Assembly: GCF_001296045.1 (NCBI RefSeq)
Contig: NZ_LJHS01000012.1
Location: forward strand, 1 to 64,000
DNA from: Rhizobium sp. AAP43
GTDB taxonomy: Bacteria; Pseudomonadota; Alphaproteobacteria; Rhizobiales; Rhizobiaceae
Direction of reading: 5' to 3'
DNA length: 64,000 nucleotides
Shown: piece by piece, positions 25,524-35,572 of the stretch
How the letters are laid out: every line of letters begins with the position of its first letter
Numbering within the stretch: position 1 is the first letter of the stretch
Made by a program: the position numbers and the translations under genes
The notes under the pieces: generated by a model
Seen by the model: only the letters and a program-made list of their open reading frames with translations
Told to the model about the DNA's origin: nothing
Databases searched by the model: none

Positions 25524-26573
25524 TCAGCGATCGAGCTTGAACTCGAGCATCAGCGTCCGCTGGAGGATGGAGTGGTTGTCGTCGGACACGACGATCAGGC
25601 GCATAGAGCCATCGGCCGCGCGGAGCACGTCCATGCCTTCCATATTGTCGATCTGCGACCGGTTGTCGGCCTCGAAGAGGATGTCGCCATCGACGACGGC
25701 CTGAGGGCGAAGCGTATCGCCTTCGATGCGTCTGAGCCGCATGGCAACACCTGATGCGATCGAGAACCGGCGCTCCAGAAGCAGCAGGTCGCCATCGGCC
25801 AAGAAGGCGCCATCGGTCACCTCGAAACCGTCACGCGGCCGGACACGAAACTCACCGGCCAGAGGGCCACCGAGAATGCCCGCGATGAGGTTGCCCTCCT
25901 CATCCACAGTCTTCTCCGAGATCGCCACCAGCGCGCCTGCCAGAGGCCCAGCTGGAGGTGCCACGATCAGAGCCTCGATGCCGCCATTGCCACGCAGACG
26001 GCGGGCGTCGAAAGGAAGCGGCAGGGGCGCGGATGGCAGGGCCTGGCCGAGATCGGAAATTGGCTGATAGGTGATAACGCGGTGGCGCTGTTCAAAGCCG
26101 ACATGGGCGCGGCTACCGCCTTCGATGGCAAGGCTCTCCGCATCCACTTGGAACTTGCTGCCACTCTCTGCACCATCGGGGTCAAGAAGCGGCGCCAACG
26201 AGACCTCAGTCACGCCTGACAGGTGCTGATCGCCATTGCGGACGATCCGGCCCGTGATCCAGTAACCCGTGTCGAAAACGCCGAGAAAGCGATCCTCATC
26301 GAGAAAGCGGATCGAGGAGAAGGCACCGAAAAGCGGCTCCGGCGAAGACAATTCGAGGCCGCCGATGAAACTCAGGCCATCTGCGAAGACTGGCGCGCCA
26401 CCCAAAGCGTCAATGACCTGGGTTTCGACCGCAATGGGAAGCACTTCTCCAGCCGGGATCTTGGCCGGATTGCAGCCTGCAAGGAAGACGGATGCAGACA
26501 GCGACAGACAAAGCGCGATCGACGCTCGGCGTCCGGACGCTGCCCGCTCAGGCACGCCGGCGCGCCCGGCCAC
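25524..26573 (-). CDS. Esterase-like activity of phytase family lipoprotein
   Basis: This precursor of about 349 aa has an Arg-rich n-region, a hydrophobic core and an SVFLAGC lipobox, so it is probably a lipoprotein. The remainder matches the phytase-like esterase family (PF13449): [32 protein letters not shown]-type segment ([12 protein letters not shown]) and a C-terminal [30 protein letters not shown] 26573 and GTG 26555 can both start it; both overlap the cobT stop (by 26 or 8 bp). It is the last gene of the DnaJ-cobS-cobT operon. Substrate unknown. Confidence 0.85.
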   Translation of the reverse strand: MAGRAGVPERAASGRRASIALCLSLSASVFLAGCNPAKIPAGEVLPIAVETQVIDALGGAPVFADGLSFIGGLELSSPEPLFGAFSSIRFLDEDRFLGVFDTGYWITGRIVRNGDQHLSGVTEVSLAPLLDPDGAESGSKFQVDAESLAIEGGSRAHVGFEQRHRVITYQPISDLGQALPSAPLPLPFDARRLRGNGGIEALIVAPPAGPLAGALVAISEKTVDEEGNLIAGILGGPLAGEFRVRPRDGFEVTDGAFLADGDLLLLERRFSIASGVAMRLRRIEGDTLRPQAVVDGDILFEADNRSQIDNMEGMDVLRAADGSMRLIVVSDDNHSILQRTLMLEFKLDR

Positions 26574-28440
26574 TCGATGCCTGATCCTCGAACAGCGATG
26601 CGAGCTGTTCGGTCATTGCGCCCGCCAGTTCGTCGGCGTCAACAATGGTCACGGCGCGGCGATAATAGCGGGTGACATCATGGCCGATACCGATGGCGAG
26701 AAGTTCGACCGGCGACTTCGTCTCGATCTGCTCGATGACAGCGCGCAGGTGCCGCTCCAGATAGTTGCCCGGATTGACCGACAGCGTCGAATCGTCGACC
26801 GGCGCACCGTCCGAGATCATCATCAGGATCTTGCGCTGCTCACGCCGACCAATCAGGCGGTTATGCGCCCACATCAGCGCTTCGCCGTCGATGTTTTCCT
26901 TGAGCAGGCCTTCGCGCATCATCAGGCCGAGATTGCGGCGCGACCGGCGCCAGGGCGCATCCGCCGACTTGTAGACGATATGGCGCAGATCGTTCAGGCG
27001 GCCCGGCAGAGGGGCCTTGCCGCCAGCCAACCACATTTCGCGGCTCTGGCCGCCCTTCCACGCCTTAGTGGTGAAGCCGAGGATCTCGACCTTGACGCCG
27101 CAGCGTTCGAGCGTGCGGGCGAGGATATCTGCGCAGGAGGCGGCAACGGTGATCGGGCGACCGCGCATCGAGCCGGAATTGTCGATGACCAGCGTGACGA
27201 CCGTGTCGCGGAACTTGGTGTCCTTCTCCTTCTTGAAGGAAAGCGGCTGCATCGGATCGATCACCAGACGCGTCAGCCGCGCCGGATCGAGATAGCCCTC
27301 TTCAAGGTCGAAGTCCCAGGACCGGTTCTGCTGCGCCATCAGGCGGCGCTGCAACCGGTTGGCAAGGCGGCCAACGGCGCCCTGAAGATGGGCGAGCTGC
27401 TTGTCGAGGAAGGCACGCAGCCGGTCGAGCTCGGCTTCGTCGCAAAGTTCTTCGGCGGTAATTTCCTCGTCGAAATCCTGGGTGAAGATCTTGTAGTCGA
27501 CCTTCTCGTTGAAATCGTCGAAGGGCGTGGCCGGACGGCGCATCTCGCCGGGCGTCTCGCTGTCGTCGTCGCCCTCGTCCGACATCTCTTCTTCGGAGAT
27601 CTCGGCACCATCCATCTCGCCGTCGTCGAGCTGTTCCTGCGATGCTTCGCTCTCCTCCGCGGGGGCCGAATCCTGGCCTGCCTCGTCCTCGGAGTTTTCC
27701 TGATCCTGCTCGCCGCTGCGCGGCTGTTCTTCGTCGGTGGACTGGTCGTCCTCCTCGCCCTCCTGCTCGTCGTCGCCCATGTCCTCGGCCATATCCATGG
27801 CAGAGAGCATGTGGCGGATGACACGTGAGAAGGCCTGCTGGTCTTCGATTACGGTCGACAGGTTCTCAAGATCGGCACCGGCCTTGCCCTCGATGAAGGG
27901 CCGCCAGAGGTCGAGCACCTTGCCGGCGGTTTCCGGTGCTTTCTGGCCAGTCAGCTTCTCACGCACCAGCATGGCAACCGCTTCACCCAACGGCGCATCT
28001 TCCTGGCGGCTGATCGTCGAGAAATTCGCTTTCGCGTATTTCTCGGTGTTCATCGACTGGATATTGGAGGCAACCCCCGGCATGCGCAGCGAGCCGAGCG
28101 ATTCCACACGCGCCTGCTCGACCGCATCGAAGATCGCGCGGGCGTCTGCCCCTTGCGGCGCAAGCGCTGCATGGACCTTCTGGTCATGGCAGGCGATCCG
28201 AAGCGCCATGGAATCGCCGAGACCGCGGGTCACGGCGAGTTCATGCGCGGTCGGGCGCTTCGAGATTTCAGGCAGGCGGACACGTTCGCCGGCAAGCCCC
28301 GGACGCTCGTTGGCGAAGGCGACCTCCACCTGCGGATCGCCCGCAATCGAGCGCACGCAGCCGGTGATCGCACGGCGCAAGGGCTCCGTATCGATCACGC
28401 CGTTGGCCTTGGCCTTCGAATTGTCGCCCCGCCCTGCCAT
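26548..28440 (-). CDS. cobT: Aerobic cobaltochelatase subunit CobT
   Basis: This 630-aa subunit works with CobS as the AAA-type chaperone pair of the CobNST cobaltochelatase, which inserts cobalt into hydrogenobyrinic diamide in aerobic B12 synthesis. A VWA-like domain in the C-terminal half carries a MIDAS motif (DNSGSM). The middle (about residues 215-300) is extremely acidic, as in known CobT. The N-terminal domain begins [19 protein letters not shown]. It starts 11 bp after cobS. CobN is not in this window. Confidence 0.96.
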   Translation of the reverse strand: MAGRGDNSKAKANGVIDTEPLRRAITGCVRSIAGDPQVEVAFANERPGLAGERVRLPEISKRPTAHELAVTRGLGDSMALRIACHDQKVHAALAPQGADARAIFDAVEQARVESLGSLRMPGVASNIQSMNTEKYAKANFSTISRQEDAPLGEAVAMLVREKLTGQKAPETAGKVLDLWRPFIEGKAGADLENLSTVIEDQQAFSRVIRHMLSAMDMAEDMGDDEQEGEEDDQSTDEEQPRSGEQDQENSEDEAGQDSAPAEESEASQEQLDDGEMDGAEISEEEMSDEGDDDSETPGEMRRPATPFDDFNEKVDYKIFTQDFDEEITAEELCDEAELDRLRAFLDKQLAHLQGAVGRLANRLQRRLMAQQNRSWDFDLEEGYLDPARLTRLVIDPMQPLSFKKEKDTKFRDTVVTLVIDNSGSMRGRPITVAASCADILARTLERCGVKVEILGFTTKAWKGGQSREMWLAGGKAPLPGRLNDLRHIVYKSADAPWRRSRRNLGLMMREGLLKENIDGEALMWAHNRLIGRREQRKILMMISDGAPVDDSTLSVNPGNYLERHLRAVIEQIETKSPVELLAIGIGHDVTRYYRRAVTIVDADELAGAMTEQLASLFEDQASSGRARRRA

Positions 28441-28451
28441 GCCATCAGTCC

Positions 28452-29444
28452 TTATGCGCCGAGTACGATATTGGCGGCACTTTCCTTGAGCTCGATACCG
28501 AACGCACGCTGATACTGTTCGGCCACCAGCGTCCGCTCCAGCTCGTCACACTTGTTGAGGAAGGTAACGCGGAAGGCAAAGGCGACATCGCCGAAGATTT
28601 CGGCGTTTTCGGCCCAGGTGATGACGGTACGCGGGCTCATCACGGTCGACAGGTCGCCGTTGACGAAGGCTGCACGCGTCAGGTCCGCCAGGCGAACCAT
28701 GCGGGACACCGTGTCACGACCTTCGGCCGTTGCACCAAAGCTCTTGACCTTGGCGCAGACGATGTCGACTTCCTTGTCATGCGGCAGGTAGTTGAGCGTC
28801 GTCACGATCGACCAGCGGTCCATCTGCGCCTGGTTGATCTGCTGCGTGCCATGATAGAGGCCGGTCGTATCGCCGAGACCAACCGTGTTGGCCGTCGCGA
28901 AAATGCGGAAAGCGGGGTGCGGACGAATGACACGGCTCTGATCGAGCAGGGTCAGGCGGCCGGCGCTTTCCAGAACGCGCTGGATGACGAACATGACGTC
29001 CGGGCGGCCGGCATCGTATTCGTCGAAGACGAGCGCGACATTGTGCTGGTAGGCCCAGGGCAGGATGCCGTCCTTGAATTCGGTGATCTGCTTGCCGTCC
29101 TTGAGGACGATGGCGTCCTTGCCGACGAGATCGATACGGCTGACATGGCTGTCGAGGTTGACGCGCACGCAGGGCCAGTTCAGCCGGGCCGCAACCTGTT
29201 CGATATGCGTCGACTTACCCGTGCCGTGGAAGCCGGACACCATGACGCGGCGGTTATGGGCGAAACCGGCGAGGATGGCGAGGGTCGTCTCGCGGTCAAA
29301 AAGATAGTCGGGATCGAGGTCGGGCACATAGGCATCGCCCTTGGAATAGGCCGGCACCCGGATATCCGAGTCGATGCCGAAGACCTCACGAACCGAAACG
29401 GTGGTATCGGGCAGGTTGGTAATATCTAGATCAATTTTGCTCAT
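28452..29444 (-). CDS. cobS: Aerobic cobaltochelatase subunit CobS
   Basis: This 330-aa MoxR-like AAA+ ATPase forms a ring with CobT and powers cobalt insertion by CobN. Walker A is GFHGTGKST and Walker B is [10 protein letters not shown]. The [19 protein letters not shown] sensor segment is typical. The start was set at ATG 29444, preceded by GGGGAG, rather than the open frame 36 bp further up. A DnaJ-like gene lies 58 bp upstream in the same direction, a neighbour that is conserved in rhizobia. Confidence 0.97.
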   Translation of the reverse strand: MSKIDLDITNLPDTTVSVREVFGIDSDIRVPAYSKGDAYVPDLDPDYLFDRETTLAILAGFAHNRRVMVSGFHGTGKSTHIEQVAARLNWPCVRVNLDSHVSRIDLVGKDAIVLKDGKQITEFKDGILPWAYQHNVALVFDEYDAGRPDVMFVIQRVLESAGRLTLLDQSRVIRPHPAFRIFATANTVGLGDTTGLYHGTQQINQAQMDRWSIVTTLNYLPHDKEVDIVCAKVKSFGATAEGRDTVSRMVRLADLTRAAFVNGDLSTVMSPRTVITWAENAEIFGDVAFAFRVTFLNKCDELERTLVAEQYQRAFGIELKESAANIVLGA

Positions 29445-29502
29445 CGTGTCTCCCCGCCAGGCGATACCGTCCGGCCGCATGCGTCGCTGCAGTGTGTTCG
29501 GA

Positions 29503-30129
29503 TTAACAGAAACCGGCCTGCTTTAACAATTTGTAGGCTTCGATAACAGCGCGAAAACGCTCTTCGGAGGCCCTGTCTCCGCCATTTGCATCCGGATGGT
29601 GTTTTTTTACAAGCTCCTTGTAGCGCGTCTTAATGTCCGTGGCATTGGAACTCACGGTCAACCCCAGCGTATCGAGCGCTTTTGCTTCCAGCGTCTTCAG
29701 TTTCCGGTCGGCCGCCTTGTAGCGCGAGGCGCCGGCACGGCCCTGCTCGACGAAGCCGAATGGATCCTTCATCCGCGCCTGGGACGCGGCCGAGCCGGAT
29801 CGCGCTGTCGAGTGCAGCGGGCTAGACTTCGCCGCCTTGTTGACGCCCACTGTCCAGGTCGGACGATGACCGGTGATCGCTTCCTTCTGGTAGCGGGCGA
29901 TCTCGGTGTCTGACAGGCCGGAAAAGTAGTTATAGCCCTTGTTGTAATCCTTCACATGCTCGAAGCAGAACAGGAAGAACTGGCCTTCGGCATGCCTGCC
30001 CACGGGGGCGCGATGCGCGCCTGGTCGCTCACAGCCGTCCCATTGACATGTCGGATTGGATGGCTCCGGTTCCGCCGTGCGCTTTCGCTTGGTGCGGATG
30101 CCATCAAAATATTTCGAGTCGAGTTTCAT
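29503..30129 (-). CDS. Protein with C-terminal J domain
   Basis: This 208-aa protein has a J domain at its C-terminus (about residues 150-208) with the essential HPD tripeptide in [10 protein letters not shown]. The N-terminal part has paired Cys and His ([15 protein letters not shown]), which may be a small zinc-binding site, and then [17 protein letters not shown] domains stimulate Hsp70 ATPase; the client is unknown. It precedes cobS-cobT, so a role in assembling the AAA+ chelatase complex is conceivable but unproven. Divergent from bolA with 101 bp between starts. Confidence 0.9.
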   Translation of the reverse strand: MKLDSKYFDGIRTKRKRTAEPEPSNPTCQWDGCERPGAHRAPVGRHAEGQFFLFCFEHVKDYNKGYNYFSGLSDTEIARYQKEAITGHRPTWTVGVNKAAKSSPLHSTARSGSAASQARMKDPFGFVEQGRAGASRYKAADRKLKTLEAKALDTLGLTVSSNATDIKTRYKELVKKHHPDANGGDRASEERFRAVIEAYKLLKQAGFC

Positions 30130-30230
30130 GCGCTAATTATGGGGCGACGAGACAGCCCCGACAAGAATTGACAAACCGGAATGTTGCGCGCTTTGTGGGG
30201 CTTTTTGCGAAGCACCGCCCAGGAGGCCAC

Positions 30231-30512
30231 ATGTCGGTCAGAAACCGCATCGAAGCGACGCTGAAGGACGCCTTCCAGCCGGAACGACTGGTCGTGATCG
30301 ACGAGAGCCATCAGCATGCGGGCCATCAGCCTGACATCACCGGCACCGGCGAGACCCATATGCGCGTCCGGATCGTTGCAAACACGTTTGCCGGCATGAG
30401 CCGCCTTGCGCGCCACCGCGCCGTGACCGACCTGCTGAAGCCGGAGCTCGATGCCGGCCTGCACGCGCTGGCCATTGAACCTGCGGCCCCTGGCGAACCC
30501 ACCCGCTGGTAA
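30231..30512 (+). CDS. bolA: BolA family protein
   Basis: This 93-aa protein has the class-II KH-like BolA fold pattern: VRNRIEATLKDAFQPERLVVIDES, then GETHMRVRIVANTFAGMSRLARHRAV. BolA proteins partner monothiol glutaredoxins in Fe-S cluster handling and iron sensing. A conserved His lies in GTGETHMRV. The start ATG follows a near-perfect AGGAGG. It is monocistronic, and its 3' end faces the convergent corC-like gene. Confidence 0.93.
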   Translation: MSVRNRIEATLKDAFQPERLVVIDESHQHAGHQPDITGTGETHMRVRIVANTFAGMSRLARHRAVTDLLKPELDAGLHALAIEPAAPGEPTRW

Positions 30513-30544
30513 GGTGGCAACGAATAACGGCAGCCAAGCCGCCG

Positions 30545-31423
30545 TCAGCTCTGCTGTTCGATCGGGCGGATGCGCAGCCTGGTGATCCGGTTCTTTTCCC
30601 GCCTCAGCACGATGAAGCGCTTGCCGTAGAAGGTGAAGGCCTGACGCTCTTCGGGAATGGTCTTCGATTCGTGAATGACGAGACCGGCAATGGTCGTCGC
30701 TTCCTCATCGGGCAATTGCCAGTCCAGGGCGCGGTTGAGATCGCGGATCGGCACCCCACCATCGACCACGATCGAGCCGTCGCTGTCCTGACGCACACCC
30801 TGGATTTCCAGATCGTGCTCGTCGGAAATATCGCCGACGATTTCCTCAAGAATATCCTCCAGCGTCACCACACCCTGCACTTCGCCATATTCGTCGACGA
30901 CAACGGCAAAATGCGACCGCCGACGCAGAAAGGCGTTGAGCTGGTCTTTCAGGTTGGTGGTGTCGGGCACGAACCAGGGCTTGTGGGCAATCTTGACGAT
31001 ATCGATGTGAACGGGCTCGACGTCGGGTTCAGCCAGCGCCCGGATCAGATCCCTTGCGTGAACCACACCGATGATATTGTCGGTGGCCCCACGCCAGACC
31101 GGCATACGGGTATAGGGGCTCTCGAGGATCGTGCGGACCACGACTTCGGGCGGATCATCGGCATTCACAGCGCGCATTGCCGTGCGGTGAATCAGCACGT
31201 CGGAGACTTCAAGCTCTTCCAGATCGAAAAGGTTCGAAAGTCGGTCCTTGTAAACCCTATCCGACGGATGACTGTCTCGCGCAGAGGCTCCGAGCGCTGC
31301 CGACAGCTGCTCCTGGCTGCTGAACGCCAGCGTCTCGGCCGTAAGCCGCGTGCCGGTCAGCCTCAGGAGCGAACGCACCAGGGCATTGGCAAACCGGGTC
31401 ATCACGCCGACACCTGGATTCAT
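30545..31423 (-). CDS. CorC/HlyC-like CBS domain protein lacking DUF21
   Basis: This 292-aa protein has a CBS pair (about residues 85-200) and a C-terminal CorC_HlyC transporter-associated domain ending in RFIVLRREKNRITRLRIRP. Rhizobial homologues after aroB are usually longer and carry a four-helix DUF21 (CNNM) membrane domain in front. Here only what looks like the tail of that domain remains (NPGVGVMTRFANALVRSLLRLTG). The start ATG overlaps the aroB stop (ATGA), so it is translated as part of aroK-aroB. It may act like E. coli CorC, which is also 292 aa and soluble. Confidence 0.85.
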   Translation of the reverse strand: MNPGVGVMTRFANALVRSLLRLTGTRLTAETLAFSSQEQLSAALGASARDSHPSDRVYKDRLSNLFDLEELEVSDVLIHRTAMRAVNADDPPEVVVRTILESPYTRMPVWRGATDNIIGVVHARDLIRALAEPDVEPVHIDIVKIAHKPWFVPDTTNLKDQLNAFLRRRSHFAVVVDEYGEVQGVVTLEDILEEIVGDISDEHDLEIQGVRQDSDGSIVVDGGVPIRDLNRALDWQLPDEEATTIAGLVIHESKTIPEERQAFTFYGKRFIVLRREKNRITRLRIRPIEQQS

Positions 31424-32547
31424 GCGGACCTCTGCTCATCAAGGAAGCGCAGGACTTCGGATGCCGGCACGTCATCGGCCACGAAGGATTGGCCGAGGCC
31501 ATGGGTGAGAATGAAGGTGAGCTGGCCACCCTTGACCTTCTTGTCCTGAGCGATCGCATCCATCAGAACCTCAGTGGGAGGCAGCTCACCCGGGATCTGG
31601 TCCATGCGTGTCGGCAGGCCGACCTCGGACAAATGGGCCTCGACACGATCGGCCAAATCCGGGCTCGCCAGGTTCATCCGGGCCGAGAAGCGATGCGCCA
31701 GCACCATACCGATCGAAACGCCCTCGCCATGCACAAGGCGGCTGCTGTCGTATTGCGTGGCGGCTTCCAGCGCATGGCCAAAGGTGTGACCGAGGTTGAG
31801 AAGCGCACGACGGCCATTCTCACGTTCATCGGCAACGACGACATCGGCCTTGGCCTGGCAGGAGACCGCGATCGCCTCGATGCGGGCCGCACCGCCGGCA
31901 AAGACGTCACGCCAGTTTTTCTCCAGCCATTCGAAGAAGTCGGGTTTGTCGATCAGGCCGTATTTCGCCACTTCCGCATAGCCGGCACGGAACTCGCGCT
32001 CCGAAAGTGTGTCGAGCACGTCAGTATCGGCCAGCACAAGATCGGGCTGATTGAAGATGCCGACGAGGTTTTTGCCCTGACGGGCATTGATGCCGGTTTT
32101 GCCACCGACGGAACTGTCGACCTGAGACAGGAGCGAGGTCGGGATCTGGACGAAGCGTACGCCACGCCGCACGATGCCGGCGGCAAAACCGGTGAGATCA
32201 CCGATGACACCGCCACCGAGCGCGATGACCGTATCATTGCGCTCGATGCGCGCCTCGAGCAGCACGTCGCAGACCTTGGTCAGGTAGTCGAAGCTCTTGG
32301 TCTTTTCACCCGCAGGCAGCGCCACTGAGACGGCCTCGATGCCATCGGTCTGGAGGCTGTCCATCAGCGCGTCGAGATAGAGCGGCGCGACATTCTCGTC
32401 GGTGACGATCGCTGCCCGGCGTCCCTTGATCCGGGTGGAGATCTCGCCACCGGCGCGACGCATCAGGCCGGGCCCGATCAGGATGTCATAAGCGCGCTCG
32501 CCCAGCGCCACATGCACCAGGCGTTCCGTCGTCTCGTCCTTGCTCAT
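31420..32547 (-). CDS. aroB: 3-dehydroquinate synthase
   Basis: This 375-aa enzyme converts DAHP to 3-dehydroquinate, the second step of the shikimate pathway. The NAD-binding GGGVIGDLTGFAAG and the zinc ligands in the RALLNLGHTFGHALE and HGEGVSIGM regions are visible. The gene overlaps aroK by 4 bp (ATGA) and the corC-like gene by 4 bp, giving a tightly coupled three-gene operon. Length is normal and the C-terminus is complete, so the missing DUF21 of the next gene did not cost AroB residues. Confidence 0.97.
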   Translation of the reverse strand: MSKDETTERLVHVALGERAYDILIGPGLMRRAGGEISTRIKGRRAAIVTDENVAPLYLDALMDSLQTDGIEAVSVALPAGEKTKSFDYLTKVCDVLLEARIERNDTVIALGGGVIGDLTGFAAGIVRRGVRFVQIPTSLLSQVDSSVGGKTGINARQGKNLVGIFNQPDLVLADTDVLDTLSEREFRAGYAEVAKYGLIDKPDFFEWLEKNWRDVFAGGAARIEAIAVSCQAKADVVVADERENGRRALLNLGHTFGHALEAATQYDSSRLVHGEGVSIGMVLAHRFSARMNLASPDLADRVEAHLSEVGLPTRMDQIPGELPPTEVLMDAIAQDKKVKGGQLTFILTHGLGQSFVADDVPASEVLRFLDEQRSA

Positions 32548-33134
32548 TGGTTCTTGTCCTTGCCGCTTCGGTTGAGGATTGCCGAAAGCACTTCCTCGGC
32601 AATCACGTCCTTGCGCACGTCGCGCGATTGCACGGTAATATCCGCCAGTTCATAGATCGGATAGCGCCGATCCATCAGATCCTTCAGGGTCTGCTTGGGG
32701 TTCTCGGTCTTCAAAAGCGGTCTATGATCGCGCTTGTTGACCCGCTCCCACAACACGTCGAGATCGGCCTTCAGCCACACCGACACACCACCGCGCTCGA
32801 CCTGAGCCCGCGTGCGCTCGTTGATGAAGGCCCCGCCGCCGGTGGACACGACACGCGGCCCCGTGCGCAGGAGACGCTTGATGACCCGCGTCTCAAGCGC
32901 GCGGAATTCCTCTTCGCCATAGGCTGCGAAGAGTTCGCTGATCGACATGCGTGACACGCGCTCGATCTCTGCGTCCGTGTCGATGAAGGGCAACGCCATT
33001 TGCTGGGCCACGAGGCGCCCAATCGCAGACTTGCCCGCCCCCATCAATCCGACGAGGACGAGATTGCGACGTCCGAGCGCCGCTCGGGCGCGCTCACCCA
33101 GACTGGGAGCAAGGTTGAGGATCGTATCGGTCAT
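32544..33134 (-). CDS. aroK: Shikimate kinase
   Basis: This 196-aa kinase phosphorylates shikimate at O3. Walker A is GLMGAGKSAIG (about residues 30-40). The substrate motif DTDAEIERVSRMSISELF and the STGGGAFIN segment are typical. It is the first gene of the aroK-aroB-corC-like operon. The region upstream (33135-33281) separates it from a divergent 49-aa membrane protein gene and xerD, the usual rhizobial arrangement. Confidence 0.96.
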   Translation of the reverse strand: MTDTILNLAPSLGERARAALGRRNLVLVGLMGAGKSAIGRLVAQQMALPFIDTDAEIERVSRMSISELFAAYGEEEFRALETRVIKRLLRTGPRVVSTGGGAFINERTRAQVERGGVSVWLKADLDVLWERVNKRDHRPLLKTENPKQTLKDLMDRRYPIYELADITVQSRDVRKDVIAEEVLSAILNRSGKDKNQ

Positions 33135-33281
33135 CGGCCTGTTCGAAACTGTTTCTTCACGGTATTGACAAATAGGGAGCGAGCGTCAAGCCATAGCCAC
33201 AAATCAAGCAGAGAACTGCACCCCTTGCATCTTGACCCAGCGCCTCCCCATGTAGGAAGACCCAAGGCCTAAGGATCGCCG

Positions 33282-33431
33282 ATGCCAACCCTGATACGCT
33301 TCCTGTTCATATGCGCCACGCTGGTCGGGCTCGTCTATGCGGCGATGTGGTCTGTCGCGACCTTTGTCGAGCCGAGGGAACGCGACGTCACGGTCCGCAT
33401 ACCGTCCGAACGTGTGAACCCGGTGGAATGA
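33282..33431 (+). CDS. 49-aa single-span membrane microprotein
   Basis: This short gene encodes 49 residues. It has one hydrophobic helix (LIRFLFICATLVGLVYAAMW), then a charged tail (VEPRERDVTVRIPSERVNP). AGGA lies nine to ten bases before the ATG. The tail is rich in Glu and Arg, unlike random readthrough. A similar microprotein occurs ahead of xerD in related rhizobia, as far as I recall. Its stop lies 15 bp before the xerD GTG. Function unknown; most likely an inner-membrane protein with a short exposed tail. Confidence 0.7.
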   Translation: MPTLIRFLFICATLVGLVYAAMWSVATFVEPRERDVTVRIPSERVNPVE

Positions 33432-33446
33432 GGCTCGAAGAGACCA

Positions 33447-34388
33447 GTGTCCGACCTGAGCCATGCCCGCGTCGAAGCCTTTCTCGAAATGCTCAGCGCC
33501 GAGCGCGGAGCAGCCGCGAACACGCTTGTCTCGTACGAACGCGACCTTGACGATCTCGCCTCCTTCCTCTCCGGCCGGGGCCAGACAGTGGGACAGGCGA
33601 GCCGCGAGGATTTGACTGCCTACCTCAAGGATCTCTCGCATCGTGGTTTCATGCCGACCTCACAGGCAAGACGCCTTTCCGCCATGCGGCAATTCTACAA
33701 GTTTCTCTACGCCGAAGGCTTGAGAACCGACGATCCGACGTCGATCCTCGACGCACCGAAGAAGGCGCGATCGCTGCCGAAGGTTCTTTCCGTCGAAGAT
33801 GTCGACGCAATGCTCTCGCTTTGCGAGGCCGAGACCCAGCAGGAAGGCGATGACCAGCCCGCGCGCATCCGGCGACTGGCGATGGTGGAACTCCTCTACG
33901 CAACCGGGATGCGGGTAAGCGAACTGGTCGCCCTGCCGGTGAAGGTTCTGAGCCAGGAAGGGCGCTTCCTCGTCGTTCGCGGCAAGGGCAACAAAGAGCG
34001 CCTGGTCCCCCTGTCACGCACGGCAATCGAGGCGCTGGCCCGGTGGGGCGCCGCACGCGCCGCTGACCCCGCCCAGGCGGACAGCCCGTTTCTGTTTCCA
34101 GCCAAGAGCAAGGAGGGCCATGTCGCCCGCCAAGTGTTTGCGCGCGAACTGAAGGATCTCGCCATCCGTGCCGGCCTTCCGGCCTCGGCGGTTTCGCCGC
34201 ATGTGCTGCGCCATGCCTTTGCCAGCCATCTACTGGGCAATGGCGCAGACCTGCGCGCCGTACAGGAACTGCTCGGGCACAGCGACATTTCCACCACGCA
34301 AATCTACACGCATGTTCTGGACGAGCGCCTCCAGCAACTGGTCCAAACGCATCACCCTCTTGCAAAACAGGCCAAAAACCTTGATTAG
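33447..34388 (+). CDS. xerD: Site-specific tyrosine recombinase XerD
   Basis: This 313-aa recombinase resolves chromosome dimers at dif together with XerC, under FtsK control. The catalytic residues are visible: Arg in [10 protein letters not shown], Lys in [18 protein letters not shown] (HxxR), [13 protein letters not shown] and nucleophile Tyr287. The N-terminal SAM-like domain is complete. The start is GTG 33447. Length and context (chromosomal, near aroK) argue for the housekeeping enzyme, not a mobile-element integrase. Confidence 0.94.
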   Translation: MSDLSHARVEAFLEMLSAERGAAANTLVSYERDLDDLASFLSGRGQTVGQASREDLTAYLKDLSHRGFMPTSQARRLSAMRQFYKFLYAEGLRTDDPTSILDAPKKARSLPKVLSVEDVDAMLSLCEAETQQEGDDQPARIRRLAMVELLYATGMRVSELVALPVKVLSQEGRFLVVRGKGNKERLVPLSRTAIEALARWGAARAADPAQADSPFLFPAKSKEGHVARQVFARELKDLAIRAGLPASAVSPHVLRHAFASHLLGNGADLRAVQELLGHSDISTTQIYTHVLDERLQQLVQTHHPLAKQAKNLD

Positions 34389-34451
34389 GACCGGCAAAGC
34401 CGGTTCCCGACAGCCGGGAAGACCAAGGATCAACCGATCGGAACTGAGTTC

Positions 34452-35405
34452 ATGCACAACTATCTCGACTTCGAAAAGCCAATCTCCGACCTGGAAGCCA
34501 AGATCCGGGAACTGAAGAAGCTGGCCGAAGAGGATCAGAGCATCGACACCTCGGAAGAGATCACGCGGCTGGAAAGCCGGGTCGATGAGGCGACGGTGGA
34601 GATCTATTCCAGGCTGAACGCCTGGCAGAAGACCCAGGTCGCGCGCCATCCGCAGCGTCCGCACTTCGTCGACTATGCCGCACGGCTCTTCACCGATTTC
34701 ACCCCGCTGGCTGGTGACCGTAAGTTTGCCGAGGACGCCGCCATCCAGGCTGGCCTCGCCCGCTTCAACGGCATGCCGGTCGCCGTCATTGGCCAGGAAA
34801 AGGGCAACGACACCAAGTCGCGCATCAAGCACAATTTCGGCAGCCCGCGTCCCGAAGGCTATCGCAAGGCAATCCGCGTCATGGAAATGGCGGATCGTTT
34901 TGGCCTGCCGGTGATCACGCTGATCGACACGGCTGGTGCCTATCCGGGCGTCGGCGCGGAAGAACGTGGCCAGGCGGAAGCCATCGCCCGCTCGACCGAG
35001 ATGTGCCTCGGGCTCAAAGTGCCGATGGTCTCGGTCGTCATCGGCGAAGGCGGCTCTGGCGGTGCGATCGCAATTGCCACAGGCAACCGCGTCTACATGC
35101 TGGAGCATGCGATCTATTCGGTCATCTCCCCGGAAGGTGCAGCCTCCATCCTCTGGCGTGACTCGACGCGCGCCAAGGAAGCGGCGACCAATATGAAGAT
35201 CACGGCGGAAGATCTGAAGGGTCTTGGCATTATTGATGCCATCATTCCCGAGCCGGTTGGCGGCGCCCATCGTGCGCCCGAACAGGTGATCGACGCGACT
35301 GGGAAGGTGATCGCCTCCGCACTCGCCGAGCTGACCCCCCTGCCGGGCGACAAGCTGCGCACGGCACGACGCGAGAAATTCCTCGCCATCGGCCGGGACT
35401 TGTGA
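34452..35405 (+). CDS. accA: Acetyl-CoA carboxylase carboxyltransferase subunit alpha
   Basis: This 317-aa subunit pairs with AccD to transfer carboxyl from biotin to acetyl-CoA, the first step of fatty acid synthesis. The N-terminus [21 protein letters not shown] and the core [25 protein letters not shown], followed by [11 protein letters not shown], are diagnostic. It begins 63 bp after xerD. A long inverted repeat follows its stop. The sequence is complete and unremarkable. Confidence 0.97.
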   Translation: MHNYLDFEKPISDLEAKIRELKKLAEEDQSIDTSEEITRLESRVDEATVEIYSRLNAWQKTQVARHPQRPHFVDYAARLFTDFTPLAGDRKFAEDAAIQAGLARFNGMPVAVIGQEKGNDTKSRIKHNFGSPRPEGYRKAIRVMEMADRFGLPVITLIDTAGAYPGVGAEERGQAEAIARSTEMCLGLKVPMVSVVIGEGGSGGAIAIATGNRVYMLEHAIYSVISPEGAASILWRDSTRAKEAATNMKITAEDLKGLGIIDAIIPEPVGGAHRAPEQVIDATGKVIASALAELTPLPGDKLRTARREKFLAIGRDL

Positions 35406-35417
35406 TCCGCCGACTTG

Positions 35418-35451
35418 TGCCGTCACTTTATCTTTCGGTGAAATGACGGCA
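35418..35451. repeat. Inverted repeat between accA and L,D-transpeptidase gene
   Basis: TGCCGTCA (35418-35425) and TGACGGCA (35444-35451) are perfect arms, and TTTC/GAAA pair inside them around GGT. No T-run follows, so this is a weak terminator candidate or a protein-binding site for the downstream gene. Confidence 0.45.
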
Positions 35452-35572
35452 TAAGACGTTTGGCCCGCGCGACAGCCGTTGGTTTATAATTTGTGAAGAA
35501 AGCGGTCTTAGACTGACGGGGATCGGCTCTGTTCGAGCCACCTGTTCACGTTACCGGAAAGAGCGTTCGCGA

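Noticed and set aside
26269-27828. 519-aa plus-strand open frame
   Set aside because: Antisense to cobT, produced mainly by its acidic codon tract.
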